A DNA stretch of 64,000 nt from Metaphire vulgaris (GCA_018105865.1 CM030864.1:13062509-13126508); one strand, 5' to 3'; shown: positions 41,040-53,317, counted from the stretch's first letter. Notes: generated by a model not told the origin, from the letters alone. Translations and numbers: made by a program.

Positions 41040-42640
41040 AGCTGTCGCTTCACCTCGTCCAAACTGTTCCATTTGTCCACAACCTATGCACTAAAAATGT
41101 GTTCTTTCTTGGACCCACCCTCTGCTTAAATAATTTGCATTTGTGGCCTCTTGTGCTGCTATAGTGTGCCAATGTAAAGAATCGATCGTATGGCACAGAA
41201 CACTTTCCCAGTCATTATTTTGTATGTTTCTTTCACATCTCTCTCTCTCTCTCTCTCTCTCCCTCTCTCTCTAACGTTGTCAATCCACAATATTGATGTC
41301 TTTCCATAGCTTAAATTATAGCATCCATTGACCATCTTTGTTGCTTGTCTAATATGTCTATATCTTTTTCAAGAATGGATTCCATTCCTGAACACAGTAT
41401 TCTAGATGGGGCCTTACTAATTTTGCGATTATCTCTTTGTCTCAACTCACTATTGTTTTTTTTTCATCATTCCCAACATTCGGTTTCCCTTTTTGCTGCC
41501 TCCATACATTGCTGAGATGGAATCATACTTCTGTGGATGATTACTCCGGGTCTCTTTCTTTTTCTGTTGTAGTTAGAACATTCCTCCTAAAAGATATTCA
41601 TTACCATTATTAGATTTCCCAACATGCATTACAGAACATTTGTTGATATTAAAAAGCATCTGCCAGTCCACAGACCACTGAAACAATTTCCTTAGATCTG
41701 CCTGTAAAATTTCAGCATCAGAGTTAATATTTCTGCATGTCTCTGTATCATCAGCAAACTGTAGAATTTTGGATAGTAATCCTTCATAGATATCATTTAT
41801 TTATTTAGAAAAAGCAATGTCCCAAGCACTGAGCCCCGAGGCACTCCACTGATAACTCTTGCCCATTCCGAATGGCCACTCCTTATGCCAACCTTCTGTC
41901 TTCTTTCAACCATTTTGAATCCATCTGAGAATATTCCTCCTTATTCCACAGGACTTCAGTTTGGTAGCCAGTCTTATGTGGGCACTTTATTAAAAGCTAT
42001 GGCAAATTCTAAATATATTATGTCTACTGCCTTGTCCTCAACTCCTCATCTAGCTTATCAAAAACCTCCTTCAGAAAGTCTAACAGGTTGGTCAGACATG
42101 AACGCCCCTTTGTAAATCCGTGCTGACTATCTTTAACAATTTTATGCCTAGTCAAATGTACCAAAATGTTCTCTTTCAATATTTTCCCATAACTTTGCAG
42201 ATTACAGAAGTTAGGCTCACTGGTCTGTAATTGCTTGGTTCACTTCGTTTTCCCTTCTTGAACAGTGGGCTGACTAATGCATCTCTCCAGTCTTGTGGTA
42301 CTACTCCAGTTCTGAGTGATTCATTGATTATCAAAGCAATTTCATGTCCTATTTCATTTCGAACCTTGTAAAGAAACTTCGGATGTAAGCCATCTAATCC
42401 TGGGCTCTTGTCTGTCTTTAAATTAGTCAAAACCTTGATAACACATTCTTTTGTACACACTATATCTGTTAGCATTTCTTCTTTATTTCCATAGAACACA
42501 ATTTTGGCTTCTGGCATAGTATTTGTATTTTTTTCTGTAAATGCTGAACAAAAGTAGTTATTTAGGAGCTGTTCAGTTTCTACATCCTCTGTTATTGCAC
42601 ATCCTGAGTTAACCAAGAGGGGACTTAACTATGTCATTTC
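41040..42640 (-). mobile_element. CR1-like LINE fragment
   Basis: Minus strand: NLKTDKSPGLDGLHPKFLYK, VVPQDWRDALVSPLFKKGKR and PSNYRPVSLTSVICKVM at 42616-42176, then decayed RT, and LVRPHLEYCVQEWNPFLKKD toward 41360. The order and spacing match the RT domain of CR1/Rex-type LINEs. The open frame covers only the first part; the rest is broken. A (CT)n run interrupts it at about 41240. Confidence 0.85.
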
Positions 42641-45256
42641 GGCTCAGTTTTCTGTTACAATATTAGTATCGAAGTCTGATCTTATATGGGATTTAACTAT
42701 GGAGTCTGCTAATGACTATCTCTGGTGAAAGTAGTCAATGCATTTTATTCGCATTGCATTGTTATTGACTAGCTGAGTTGACATTTGATTTGATCGCTAA
42801 TAATCTATACACTTGTTGTAATTAGTTAATTACCGGTATTAGAAATCAATGTGCATAGAGCTGAAAGCTGTTACTAATGTTATTCCCTTACATTTATTTT
42901 GTTTCTTCTCATTATCATCCCACCAGCATTGCCAATGGTCCTGGTAAACTTCTCATTCAAGAGCTGTTTCCAATCTTGTGGATAATTAAGATGCAGTTTT
43001 AGTGTTGCTTTCAAAATGCATTCAAGTTTGTGCTTGGGATCGTCCATGGTTTCTGTTTGTACCTCACTTGCCCACTGGGATCTCTTGGTCCAGATGGGTG
43101 TTCTGTGACACTAGACAAGAATAAATAGATGTTTAGAATCCATGGCACATGGCAGTTTTGGTAGGTGTCAATTGCTTTGCCAACCAAAAGTAACATTGTT
43201 TAAGGAATATTTTGTTATGAAGCTTTGTTACGATTTGTTTTATGAAGAACTTTGATTCTGTTTTAATGTATTTATCCAAACTATGAGTTTTTTTGTGATG
43301 ACACTGTTTGATAGTTTTATCTTTCCTTGGTATTTCTAGGTCATTTTGCCTTTTTTGACGTAGAATTCCAGTTTCAGTTGAAAATGGAGGAAAACAACAG
43401 AAGTGGACAATCACAGGCAGAAAGGTTTTTATCTCCACCATCGTTTTCTTCGTCTCACTCTGAGACAACAAGCTCCAGCATGAAGGGACTTTTTTTCTGG
43501 ATCTTATGCACAATACTACGAGAATTTGAATTTGTTTATTTAGGTTTTGGGTTTTGTGATTCTGTGTGTGAATGAATTTGTGATCTTGAAACCAGTCACA
43601 GCAAATGGCCTGGTAGAGAGAAGGGAACAAGGTGATGTGATGTGATTTAGACTTCTGGACCAAAATGTTGTATTTTTATTATTGTAACTGTTTAATAGCA
43701 AGGCAATTTCCTTGTCTGCTAAAGAAGAAGCTAATTCTGCATTTGTAAACCTCCAGAGTTTATTGGTTCGGATCAAATAAGTGAAGAAATATCATAGTTC
43801 AATTTTGTTGAGCAGTGTACACTGTTAGCCAAACAATTTGCAGGGTTTGACTGTTGGGGGAGTGGGCATCATCATTTCTACTGGCAAACTGCGACAGAAC
43901 CAACTGGGAGCCATGGGGAAGTGTACCAAGCTCCTGAAAAGGGGTCTGTAGTGGAGACCCAATCACAACATTTGGGGGAAAATTGCAATCAGAATTGGGA
44001 GATATTGGAATAGAATTTGAGCAGAATTGGGTCAAAACCTGGTCATAATTGGAAATGTGGGTAAAATTGAGGAGCAATGATTGGGGATAGTATTTGGGGA
44101 AAATGTGAGGCAAAATTAAGGAGCAACATTAAGGTAAAATTAGAAGGCAAATGTGAGCGACAGAATTGGGCCACAAAATTTGCAGCCCAATATATTGCCC
44201 CTCAAATTTGCCTCTGAATTTTTTTGGGATTGGAACAAATGTTAACCCAAAGTTTGTGGATTGGCGCATTTTAGCCTTGAAATTTGCTTAGAAAATTGAT
44301 GGGAAAATTAGGTACAAAATTTAGCAGCTATCTGAAGAATTGTGGATGATATTAGATTCAACTCACAAGGTTTGGGCATCTATGTCAACTATATGACGGT
44401 ATATTGGCAGTCACCTAACCTCCCTCATGGATACAATCTTTTCGTTGATTTTGCATAAATCTCATAAAAATAGGCGACCGGGCTGTCCTGGGCTCCTTGT
44501 GGCTGCACTCGTGTTTCTCAGCTTCTTCATTTTCATTTTTAATTATTGGCTGGTGAAATTATTTATGGACCCGGATCAGGCGATGGGCTTCTGTGCTTTG
44601 CTGTCACAATTCATGAGAAGGCATTTATCATTCTAAGTGAATTTCTCAGCCTCTGTCTTGACCTCACTGGCCATGTCTCTGTCTCAAATTTGGTGCTTGA
44701 AGTTTGTTTCCACATAAAATGCACAAATGAGGTGACTTATTTTATATGTACTGTGGACTGTTAACCACAGGAGAAAATTCAAGTGCGGATAATAGATTCC
44801 AATATTGGAAGTATTTAAATATCTTTCTGTTTTATTTGTAGGCATAATAAACACACGAGCGGAGTGAGATGTGAGGTTGTAAATGTCTGTGAACAACATT
44901 CGCAAAGCATGGAAATCTGTAAATCTAGAAAGCGGTCAGTGGATGAATTTGTGATTTTCATAAAATTTTCTATTTATATAATATATTTAGTTTTTTTCTG
45001 TAGGAACTGGGTGATACATGGGTGTAATATTATCATGGTCAGTGCTTTCAAAACCACTGATTCATTTGTTGAAGTTAATCAGTCATTGACTGAATGGGTT
45101 GCTGCTGTTGATATTTGGCCTTTGGGTAATTGCATTCTGTCATCTGATGATTCACTGTGTTCTGTTGTAATGATAGATGCAGTCAACAGCTGACATTCTT
45201 TAAGGAAGACAGATTTTCACTTGACCCACAACCATATGTTCTGTGTAAAATTTTAG
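42641..45256. other. Intergenic sequence with a degenerate A/G-rich repeat block
   Basis: Contains at 43880-44330 a long stretch of irregular AAATTGGGG-like units with no clear period. The 176-residue minus-strand frame at 43133-43663 has no recognisable protein features. The first exon of the ARL6IP4 gene may lie here, but I could not identify it. Confidence 0.5.
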
Positions 45257-47784
45257 ACAATGGACAGTAGAAATTGATGAAAAAAGAATGGGGGAAGAGA
45301 AAAAACACAAGAAAGAAAAGAAAAAGCACAAGAAGGAAAAGAAAAAGCACAAGAAAGAAAAGAAAAAAGAGAGAAAGAGTGTTGAATGTGGACTTGAAAC
45401 ATCTCCAAGCAGCTTTGGTCCATTGCCTCCAGAAAATCAGAATTCGTCTGAATCAAATGATTTGAGTAAATGCTGTTTTTGGATTATCTGATAGAATCCC
45501 AAGATTGTATTTAGAGCAAACTAAGTACTGGGTTCTAATTGAGGTTTTGATTTCCTGGCAGCAGTTGCAGAGTGTATGTGAAGCCAAATGCCAGCCTCAC
45601 TAGCACCCAAATTGAGACTGCCAGTCTAGGATGGCAGACAACTAGAAAATTCTATTGAAGAGTGTCATATTTTAGCTTCTGGGTCTGCCTTTTCCCTGTT
45701 TCTGGCTATAAATGCATGTAATTGGTTTAGCATATAAATCTCATATGAAACTAGGTGTCCTGGTTGTCTCGGGTTCCGCGACAATTCGTCTACAGACTTT
45801 TGGTCGACCGACACTTGGTCTACTGACATTGAATGTTCGAATTGGACATCGAATGTCCCAAATGATCATTGAATTTCACGGAAAACAAATAATTTCAATT
45901 TTAACTGCACAGAAACTGGGGAAACTGTTACGGCGTTATTAAAAGGAACTATAGATTTGAGTGTTATTATTTAGTAGACCAAGTGTCGGTAGACCAATTG
46001 TCGTAGTAGACCAAGTGCCAGTAGACCAAAAGTCTGTAGACGAATTGTCGTAGACGAAAAGTCTGTAGACGAATTGTCGTGATACCGTTGTCTCGGGCTT
46101 CTTGTGGCTGTTCTGTCCCAGAACTGAAACGTGGTGATGACGATGGACTCACTGCTCGGCCTTTGGCTGCTTTTTTCAATTGTTTGATCATTTCATCACC
46201 AACATCAGAGTTTTGCTCAATGAGCCCCTTCACCAAATAGCTCAAAGTGCCAGTCAGGCTTTGTTATCTTTTGTTATCGGTGGTTTAGCCCAGGTCCCAC
46301 TTGGGCTGTACTCTGCAAGCTGGCAGCTAATGGGTAAGCATGAGTCAGACCTGGGCAATGATATATGCCCGGTACATATGGGCTCAATATCCTTTTTCAA
46401 GCCTATAACTCATGAAGCTGCGAGAGACCAATGATAGATGGTTTTTACATATTTTCAGTTTTGAAGGGTATTTTAGAAATTCCAACATAATCATGTTTCT
46501 CTAAATTAATTGCTGCCTTTGTGGTGGCTTCTAAATTTTGTGTGAGCAGTAAAGGAGTTCAAATACCCAAATGTTCAAATGTTTGGTGTAATTGTCGTGT
46601 AGCAGAGCATAATGTAAATTAGATTTAGCAAATGTTAGTGTTGAGTATCTGTTATTTGTTTTCCCTCTTTCTCTCCATCCCTTGGCATTGTTAGTTTCAG
46701 GCACATATACATATTTGCAGTTTTGTTTCAATTGTGAACCTGTCATTGAATCCTTGTGTGCTGTTCTGCTGACCCATCAAAATCCCCTGTACTCCATAAT
46801 AATAATAATAATAATAACAAGGTTTAAAGTGGTTCAGTAGGGTCTGCCCTGTGTGAGAACCACTGTTAAGCACTCGCGCTGAGAGGCTTATTGTTGGGAT
46901 GCATTGATGGACCAATTGACGTTTTTCTTGTCGTTTCTTGAGCAGTTGAGCGTAGAATGGTGCCAATGACAATGGAGCAATGGGAGCGAGAGCGCAACGC
47001 AATACGCCGTGTCTACGATCCAGAGACAGGAAGAAACAGGTTGTCAACATCAACAGCTGCTGTCAAGAGTTGTTTCACTTTTATGGCTTTCACTTGAATA
47101 TGTCTTGATTGATAACATTGTTGACTGTGGAATCCAATCACTTGTGAACTGAGATTCATTCCCAAGTGCTGCAGTTGGTCTTCTGATTGGGTCTTTACAT
47201 TTCAACCATGGCAAAGTCTGCCATAATTACTTTTTCTACCTTTTGTCAAAATTTCCTACTTAAGCAATAATGATTTTGTGATTGAATTTAATAAATAATG
47301 AGTGGGCAAATGAATTCTGAGGTCTTTACTCTTAGATTGATGAGAGGAAGTGGAGAAATCCTAGAAGAAATTGTCTCGAAAAAACGTCACGCAGAAATAA
47401 GCAAGGTTATTTGATGGATAAAAAACTCTGCAAAATATAATTGTGCTTGTTCTTGTTTTCTTTCTTTCTCAGTCAGGTGCATTGGTAATTTTTGAATGCA
47501 CTTATCCTTGATGGGTTAAATTCTGTCACTTATTGTGTGGAATGCGGTGCAAGTGAGGCTGAGCTGTTTGATTATTTTACTTTCACCAGTTTTATTGCTG
47601 ATTCTTTTGTTGCTTTTTTCGAAATTTGAATGCAAAAAATGTGCGATTAATAATATGAGAAAGTCGACTGCAGAGAATGATTTTCTTTAGTTCTGCTCTT
47701 TATTGTGAATTCTTTGTCTTTTAGCAAGCAACGACTGGAGATGGAATCTTCTATCAATATAAGGCTGGTCTGGTGAATAAATGA
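45257..47784 (+). CDS. ARL6IP4: ARL6IP4 homologue (SR-25-like nuclear protein), 5' end uncertain
   Basis: Four exons in phase: 45257-45465, 46946-47039, 47336-47405 and 47725-47784. The first exon encodes a Lys/Glu/His-rich stretch (KKHKKEKKKHKKEKKK). The rest gives MVPMTMEQWERERNAIRRVY, DPETGRNR, GEILEEIVSKKRHAEISK and QATTGDGIFYQYKAGLVNK before TGA, which follows the C-terminal signature of ARL6IP4 step by step. Family members are nuclear-speckle-associated proteins thought to act around RNA splicing. If ATG 45288 is the start the protein has about 134 residues, but the frame is open upstream to the acceptor at 45256, so an earlier Ser/Arg-rich exon is possible. A fold-back element (45772-46086) and an (AAT)n-linked repeat (46797) lie in intron 1. 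Confidence 0.85.
45772..46086. mobile_element. MULE-like fold-back element (copy 2)
   Basis: Starts GGTTCCGCGACAATTCGTC and ends with the inverted copy of GGTATCACGACAATTCGTC. It is flanked by perfect 9-bp repeats GTTGTCTCG (45763-45771 and 46087-46095). The arms are built of diverged units meaning 'tagacgaa-ttgtcg / tagaccaa-gtgtcg'. No coding capacity. Confidence 0.85.
46797..46870. repeat. (AAT)n-linked dispersed repeat
   Basis: AATAATAAT followed by AAAGTGGTTCAGTAGGG and CTGTGTGAGAACCACT. The same unit is at 48236-48322, and diverged forms are near 39990 and 40940. Probably the 3' end of a LINE or SINE read from its tail. Confidence 0.7.
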
Positions 47785-49076
47785 AGTCCTTTATGCTGGA
47801 GGTTTTCACCAGAAAACTTGTCATTGTGTAGTTTCTGTCAGTTCATTTTGGGTTTTAATGTTGAAATCTGTTGATGTTACTTCACAGAGCCTAGATTTAC
47901 CCACCTGTAGTTTCGTTTTATGTTCTGGGAAAATGCTCTGTCAAGATGTCGATTTGAAACATTGGTTTCAGATGATATGCATTGAGTTGTTTGGTGCATT
48001 TTAAAATTCCTGTTAAAATGAAAAGTACATTTATTAGTCTACTGATTAATAAATAGATCATTGTTTCAACAGATTTTCTAAAATTCATGCTGTTGCTGCT
48101 AATATTACTTTTCATATAGTTCTCTAATACTGTGGGTTAGATTTTTGGCAAAGTTTCATGTTTGTGTTTTTCTTTTATAGTATTTAATGATACTTTATTG
48201 TTGCTTTGATTGTCCAAAGTTGAAACTGCTTTACTTAATAATAATAACATAATATAATATAACAAGGTTTAAAGTGGTTCAGTAGTGGTTCAGTAGGGAC
48301 TGCCCTGTGTGAGAACCACTACTTGCTGATGCATGTTGTATCCAAATGGCTTTTAGTTCATAAAAGCCTTTGACAAATTCTTGAATTGTTTCATATTGCA
48401 TGAAATGTTGTTTTAAAAGTCTGTGATAGTATCAAATCTTAATTTTGCTCTCAATTTAAATTGATTTTAGAAGAATGTTGAAAACACGGACTTTATTGTT
48501 CTTGAAATTAGAATTTATCTGGAATTTTTGTATCCACCATTGCTTCAGTTTTTAGTGGTGTGTGTTTTGAATATGTTTTGAATGCATGTCGTCGATTTTT
48601 ACACACGTGAAAGCAAACTTTGCTTTTGAGGTCGTTATCATCAGTCAACACTTGATTATTAACTGTATTTAGATTTTAGAAGGATCCCCTGTGCCGAGGA
48701 CATGATCCTAGCTTTTAGATGCAGCTGATCTTGGATAACTTGGCATCTGTGAAACAATTTCTGAATGAATGCATGTGACTTTTTGTGAAATGTGCATTGT
48801 CAAGCTCACTCCTAAAGTTTAGCCATGTTATTTTCAACGGTTTTTTGCATTTTAGAAAGAATTCACTAGAATGAATGAAAGAAAATAAACCTTCATGTGA
48901 CAGGATATTTTTTTCAAGGAGGCTGGAAAAATTTAAAATGTGCATGATTACAAATGATGCTTTGGAGCTTGGACCTTTGCTCTATTAATGGTTGAAACAA
49001 GACAGAACCTCCCTATTTTAACAGAGTATAAATGCTCCCTCTACACCGCTCTGTCTCGATCTGATAAATTTTATGT
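47785..49076. other. Intergenic, AT-rich
   Basis: No coding exon recognised. The second copy of the (AAT)n-linked repeat is at 48236-48322. Confidence 0.5.
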
Positions 49077-49084
49077 GGCTCTTT

Positions 49085-49769
49085 TAGGGTTGGGAAATCG
49101 GAAATTTCATGCAGAATTTTTCCGGAAATATAGCGGTACGTTTCCGGAAAATTTCCGTAAATTTGTGGTAAAAATTTAACGAAACATTGCAGAAATGCCC
49201 ATAATATCACCTAAAAGGCCATGTCAGAAGAGTTCAATAGCATTAAACAGTTTATTACTGTACTTGGTCAATGGACCTAGAGACGAGTCAGGATTGGTGA
49301 ATGGTGGTGATGGTTGCTAGATTCTGGACAGTTTGGTGCAGGCGACCTTGAAATGTATGTGATGAGATAATAGAGATTGTAGAAGAAAGAGTAGACAAGC
49401 TAGACATTGGGACATGAATAATAACTTATGATTATGTAAGTATTGTTATCTATCATTTCTGATTGACAGTGACATGATATCATTAATTCCACACCCATGT
49501 GAGTTATATTCTAGCAGTAATTAAAGAACCTGTCAAGCTATACTTTTGAACAATGTCCACGTTTGAAAGGCATATTTAGTGCTAACCTTGGTGGACTTGT
49601 GGAGTGCAATATTAATAATGGAGTGCAGTTTGTTGTTTTGATTATTAATATTACCTAAAAGACCAACTTTCAGAAGCCTGCAATATGTATGCTGGAAACT
49701 TGGAAAGTTTCCGGAATTTTTCCAGAAACTTTCCCGGCATTCTATTTTTCCGGAAAAGTTACAACCATA
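49085..49769. mobile_element. Non-autonomous hAT-like element
   Basis: Starts TAGGGTTGGGAAATC and ends with a related inverted end (reverse complement TATGGTTGTAAC). The flanks GGCTCTTT and GGCTCTAG agree at 6 of 8 bases. Both sub-terminal regions carry repeated TTTCCGGAAA motifs. Confidence 0.6.
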
Positions 49770-49816
49770 GGCTCTAGTAACCCCTCCCATCCTCAGTCAG
49801 TAGACTCTGTGTGTGC

Positions 49817-49818
<2 letters not shown>

Positions 49819-49869
<51 letters not shown>
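49819..49869. repeat. (CT)n microsatellite
   Basis: About 25 CT units, 50 bases right of the hAT-like element. Confidence 0.95.
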
Positions 49870-49872
<3 letters not shown>

Positions 49873-50429
49873 TGCTGAGCCAATAAAAAGCATACGTTAG
49901 AAGAAGAAATCTAATTATATGTGACTGTTGGATATTAATGCAAGTATGGTATGAGACTCCCTTTAATAATTATTATACCAGTTTTAGTTAAATGCTATTG
50001 TACCACCAAAACTGTTGTAATACAACATAGAAAAAATAACTTGAACGAGGTTCATGTATTCAGCGCTATATAAGATTTAACTAAGCGCCTAAGAATAAAC
50101 AGCCGCTGTTGTACCCCTAATAGCGCTATATAAATTCACGAAATTTTACTTACTTACTTTAACTAAAATAATCATAGATTTATTATAATACATGATATTA
50201 AAGTCTATGAAAATAATAATGTATCTTTATTTCGCACTTATTGCAGCTAAATGACAATTTAGAAAAACAAACGAAACCCAAAGGGAAAAATATAATCATA
50301 TAATATATTATTATATATGTGTGTTGCCTTTTTTGAAAATATTTTACATAACCGGAACGATTTTCGGAAAGACACGACAAGGAACTACTTTCGAAAGGTT
50401 CTGTCCTTATCTATCACTGTTTTTAGTTT

Positions 50430-50685
50430 AAATGTCGCCGGGGCGCAATCTGGGCTGTCAGCACGGATCCATGGTGACAGTCTGATTGTCTTACTACCTT
50501 CAGGTCTAGACTTAAAACACATCTATTCCTGACTGCGTATCCGCCTTAGCCTGGAATCTGGAAGTACGGACTGACCTTTGGATTACAACCTCGATTCACC
50601 ACGGACAATGATTCACGACTACGATTATTCACTGAAGCGACCATCGACTGGTGCAGATGTACTACTATAATGGCGCTAAAGAAGT

Positions 50686-50737
<52 letters not shown>

Positions 50738-50740
50738 AGT
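50430..50740 (+). mobile_element. LINE 3' end with (CTA)n tail
   Basis: Reads RLKTHLFLTAYP-like residues then a 3' segment ending in (CTA)n at 50690-50738. Same organisation as 28180-28381 and 55320-55660. Confidence 0.6.
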
Positions 50741-50952
50741 CTGACGATCCGTCCAACAGCATCGTCTTCGTTGTAATGTCTTCTGTGACATTTGCACGAT
50801 GACTTAGGCACTAGCGACCGACTTTCCGTAATCTCTTAGGACGTATGCATAGCTGCTAGAAGTTGGTAGCCGTCACTACGTAAACAGCAATTGCTCTTTA
50901 AATTAGGGTTTAAGAAGGTAACATTTCTAATGGTTTTGTTGTGTGTAATATG

Positions 50953-51268
50953 GGTATCACATCATAGCCGCCCCAGCCATGACCGCCCCAAGCCATGACC
51001 GCCCCAGCCATGTATTACACCATAGCCGCCCCAGCCATGACCGCCCCCGTTATGACCGCTCCAGCTATCCCTGCCATCAGTATCGTTTAGGGTTAGTGTT
51101 AGTGTCTGGTTTATGGTGTGGGTAATGATTATATGACCCCGTACGGGTGCAATACTCTGATTTTCGTAAAAACCAATAGAGTAACTGGGGCAGTCATAGC
51201 CAGGGCGGTCATGGCTGGGGCGGTCATGGCTGGGGCGGTCATGGCTGGGGCGGCTATGACCTGTAACC
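50953..51268. mobile_element. MULE-like fold-back element (copy 3)
   Basis: The left end is GGTATCAC, then TCATAGCCGCCCCAGCC; the right end is the inverted copy of GGTTACAGGTCATAGCC. Flanked by GTAATATG (50945-50952 and 51269-51276). Each arm is a tandem array of the roughly 15-base unit CAGCCATGACCGCCC, in opposite orientations, so the two arms can pair over about 75-100 bases. The centre contains TTTAGGGTTAGTG. Confidence 0.85.
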
Positions 51269-51289
51269 GTAATATGCGCTGCTATTCGA

Positions 51290-51700
51290 GTGTAGCTTAT
51301 GATGAGTTTATCATCAGCATGATCCTCCGTCGAACCGACGCTAAGCGATGCCACGAACCAGCTGTCTCCATGCAGTCGTCTTTTGAACTTTCCTTTAGTT
51401 TAGGCACCCGGAATAGTTCTTTCGGTGAACTCGGTCCAGTCTGCGATTTACACTTTGTTCTTGGTCTGCCTCTCCTTCTTTTGCCCTCTACCAGCCCTAG
51501 CATGATTGTCTTTCCAGTGTATTGTCTTGACGAACTATGTGATAATGTGACGGAAGTATTGTAGCTTCCTCTTCTTTACCGCCGCCAATAGACTTCTTTT
51601 TGTTTTGGACTGTTCCATTACCTGTACATTGATTTGTTCCTCTGTCTCTGTAGCGGGTTCCCAGGAGAAAAGTACTGGGAATTATGAGTTACCAGGTTTA
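51290..51700 (-). mobile_element. LINE C-terminal fragment
   Basis: Minus strand: LGLVEGKRRRGRPRTK, then DCMETAGSWHRLASVRRRI and a stop, the typical end of an endonuclease-RT LINE protein. It lies immediately right of the fold-back element. Confidence 0.75.
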
Positions 51701-52015
51701 AAATTCATAACTGCATTTGTGTGTCAAACAGGCAGAGCATGTGCACAACACAATTGAGATAAACAGTAATGTGTCCACTGTCCAGATTCAGAAATCATCA
51801 TTTTAATGCCTAGTGAAAATCTGCTATACATATAAATTAGGACTAGTGACAAATATTTTCTGGTTTTGAATATTTTTTCCTATCGACTTAGAGCTTTTCA
51901 CGTGACTTTGACCACAGATGGACTCCTTAATTACTGATAAGTTATTTTCCATATGACTCAACTGCTGATTTTGGATAATGCTATTTTGTAGGAAGACCAA
52001 TTGAATTCCTTTTCT

Positions 52016-53317
52016 ATGGCCTGGAGAGTGGCATTTGGGAATTTCCTGCGCTCAGGTACAGTGTTGTCTTTGGTTGGAGGTGTTACGGCCAGTGGAAGCT
52101 ATGTGATGTACAAAGATTACTCTCGCTATCATCGAATGCTCGATGTTTTTTCGTCGGGAAACATTTTGCCGCCTTTTGCAGAAAATCATTATGAAATCTC
52201 ATTTTTCCATCGAACAGAATTTGAAATACTACTGCGCAAGATCCTAGGCAACAGTTTCTCAAATGAATATTATCTGATAAATGGAGAAGTTGGAACTGGC
52301 AAGACGCGACTTATTGTCGAAATAGTTCGTGACATTATGTCAAAGTCCGGAGCCAAAAAATTAGGAGCGCCGGTGTATGTGTCGGTGTCCCAGGGAAAGT
52401 CTTTTGCCGACAGTCTGGCCTCTGCCGTCAATTTCTTCTTTGATGAACATGTCAGTTATAAGTTTTTTCTAGACTTTGTTATGCGCATTAATTCATTTCC
52501 ACGTCGAGACGAAGACAGCAAACTCACGCGCGTTCTTAATGCCATCGAAGAGGCATCGTTCATGTACTTGCAGCTGGCCGGGCGTCCTGTAGTTCTGGTC
52601 ATTGATGGTGCAAATGGTCTGCAGAGTCATCAGCCTGGAGCTCTGGAGAAAATCCAGGACAAAGCAAAGCTCTGGGCTGACACCAACACAGTCAAAGTCA
52701 TTTTTATCAACAACGACGAAGACACCGAACAACTCATGCATAAGAACTCGAGCAGCTGGTCGAGAGCAGGAACACCGATCACAGTGGACGATCTTTCAAG
52801 AGAAGATGCCGTCGAGTTCCTAATGACTTCGCCTTTCCTAGAAACTTCTGTGAATGAAGACAACAGACGAGTGATGAGTTCAGAAGATGCCACTCGAGTC
52901 GTCAATCTTGTTGGAGGACGAATTGTCCATCTGGTCGCATTTAAACGAGATTTTGTTCTTGGAAAATCAATCAAAGAAACTGAAGCAGAGCTAAAAGATC
53001 GTGAACGAGAGAAATTTGTGCAAGTGTCAAGGAATCCTTCGACCTGGTTAGTTGTCAGCACCGTACGGAAGTCTCCAAGTAAGCGGATGAAACTGTCGAA
53101 AGCCATCAAAGCAACATCGCAGCATGATGTCGAAGCTCTCATCAGGCAGAACATCATTCGTTACGAACGCGATGAGGTCGGCGTACTTATCAAATTTCAG
53201 TCTTCACTTACCGAGAAGGTCGTTGAAGAAATGGAAAATTCATACATCGAAGAGAAGAAAAGACGTCAAATGATGGAAGCAGAGGCTCAAAAAAATGCCT
53301 TAGCTTCTTCTGCTTAG
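52016..53317 (+). CDS. P-loop (AAA+/STAND-like) ATPase, intronless
   Basis: 433 residues from ATG 52016; an acceptor-like TTTTGTAG lies at about 51984-51991, so a 5' UTR intron is likely. A hydrophobic stretch (about residues 16-32, VLSLVGGVTASGSYVMY) could be a membrane anchor. Walker A is GEVGTGKT at residues 90-97; Walker B is VVLVIDGAN near 193; an RNA/DNA-helicase fold is not suggested. The region after Walker B (KVIFINNDEDTE, SSWSRAGTPITVDDLSREDA) resembles P-loop ATPases that I know mainly from fungi and protists. The C-terminus is a charged helix (YIEEKKRRQMMEAEAQKNA). The reaction is presumably ATP hydrolysis; the cellular role is unknown. The start is uncertain because an in-frame TTG lies 15 bases upstream. 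Confidence 0.75.
   Translation: MAWRVAFGNFLRSGTVLSLVGGVTASGSYVMYKDYSRYHRMLDVFSSGNILPPFAENHYEISFFHRTEFEILLRKILGNSFSNEYYLINGEVGTGKTRLIVEIVRDIMSKSGAKKLGAPVYVSVSQGKSFADSLASAVNFFFDEHVSYKFFLDFVMRINSFPRRDEDSKLTRVLNAIEEASFMYLQLAGRPVVLVIDGANGLQSHQPGALEKIQDKAKLWADTNTVKVIFINNDEDTEQLMHKNSSSWSRAGTPITVDDLSREDAVEFLMTSPFLETSVNEDNRRVMSSEDATRVVNLVGGRIVHLVAFKRDFVLGKSIKETEAELKDREREKFVQVSRNPSTWLVVSTVRKSPSKRMKLSKAIKATSQHDVEALIRQNIIRYERDEVGVLIKFQSSLTEKVVEEMENSYIEEKKRRQMMEAEAQKNALASSA

Noticed and set aside
42890..43095. Short minus-strand frame with MDDPKHKLECILKATLKLHL
   Set aside because: Protein-like composition, but no acceptor, partner exon or recognised family; more likely decayed transposon coding beside the CR1-like LINE.
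43133..43663. 176-residue minus-strand frame
   Set aside because: Long but low-complexity, Lys/Gln/His-rich, with no domain, splice partner or plausible start context. Likely antisense of AT-rich sequence.
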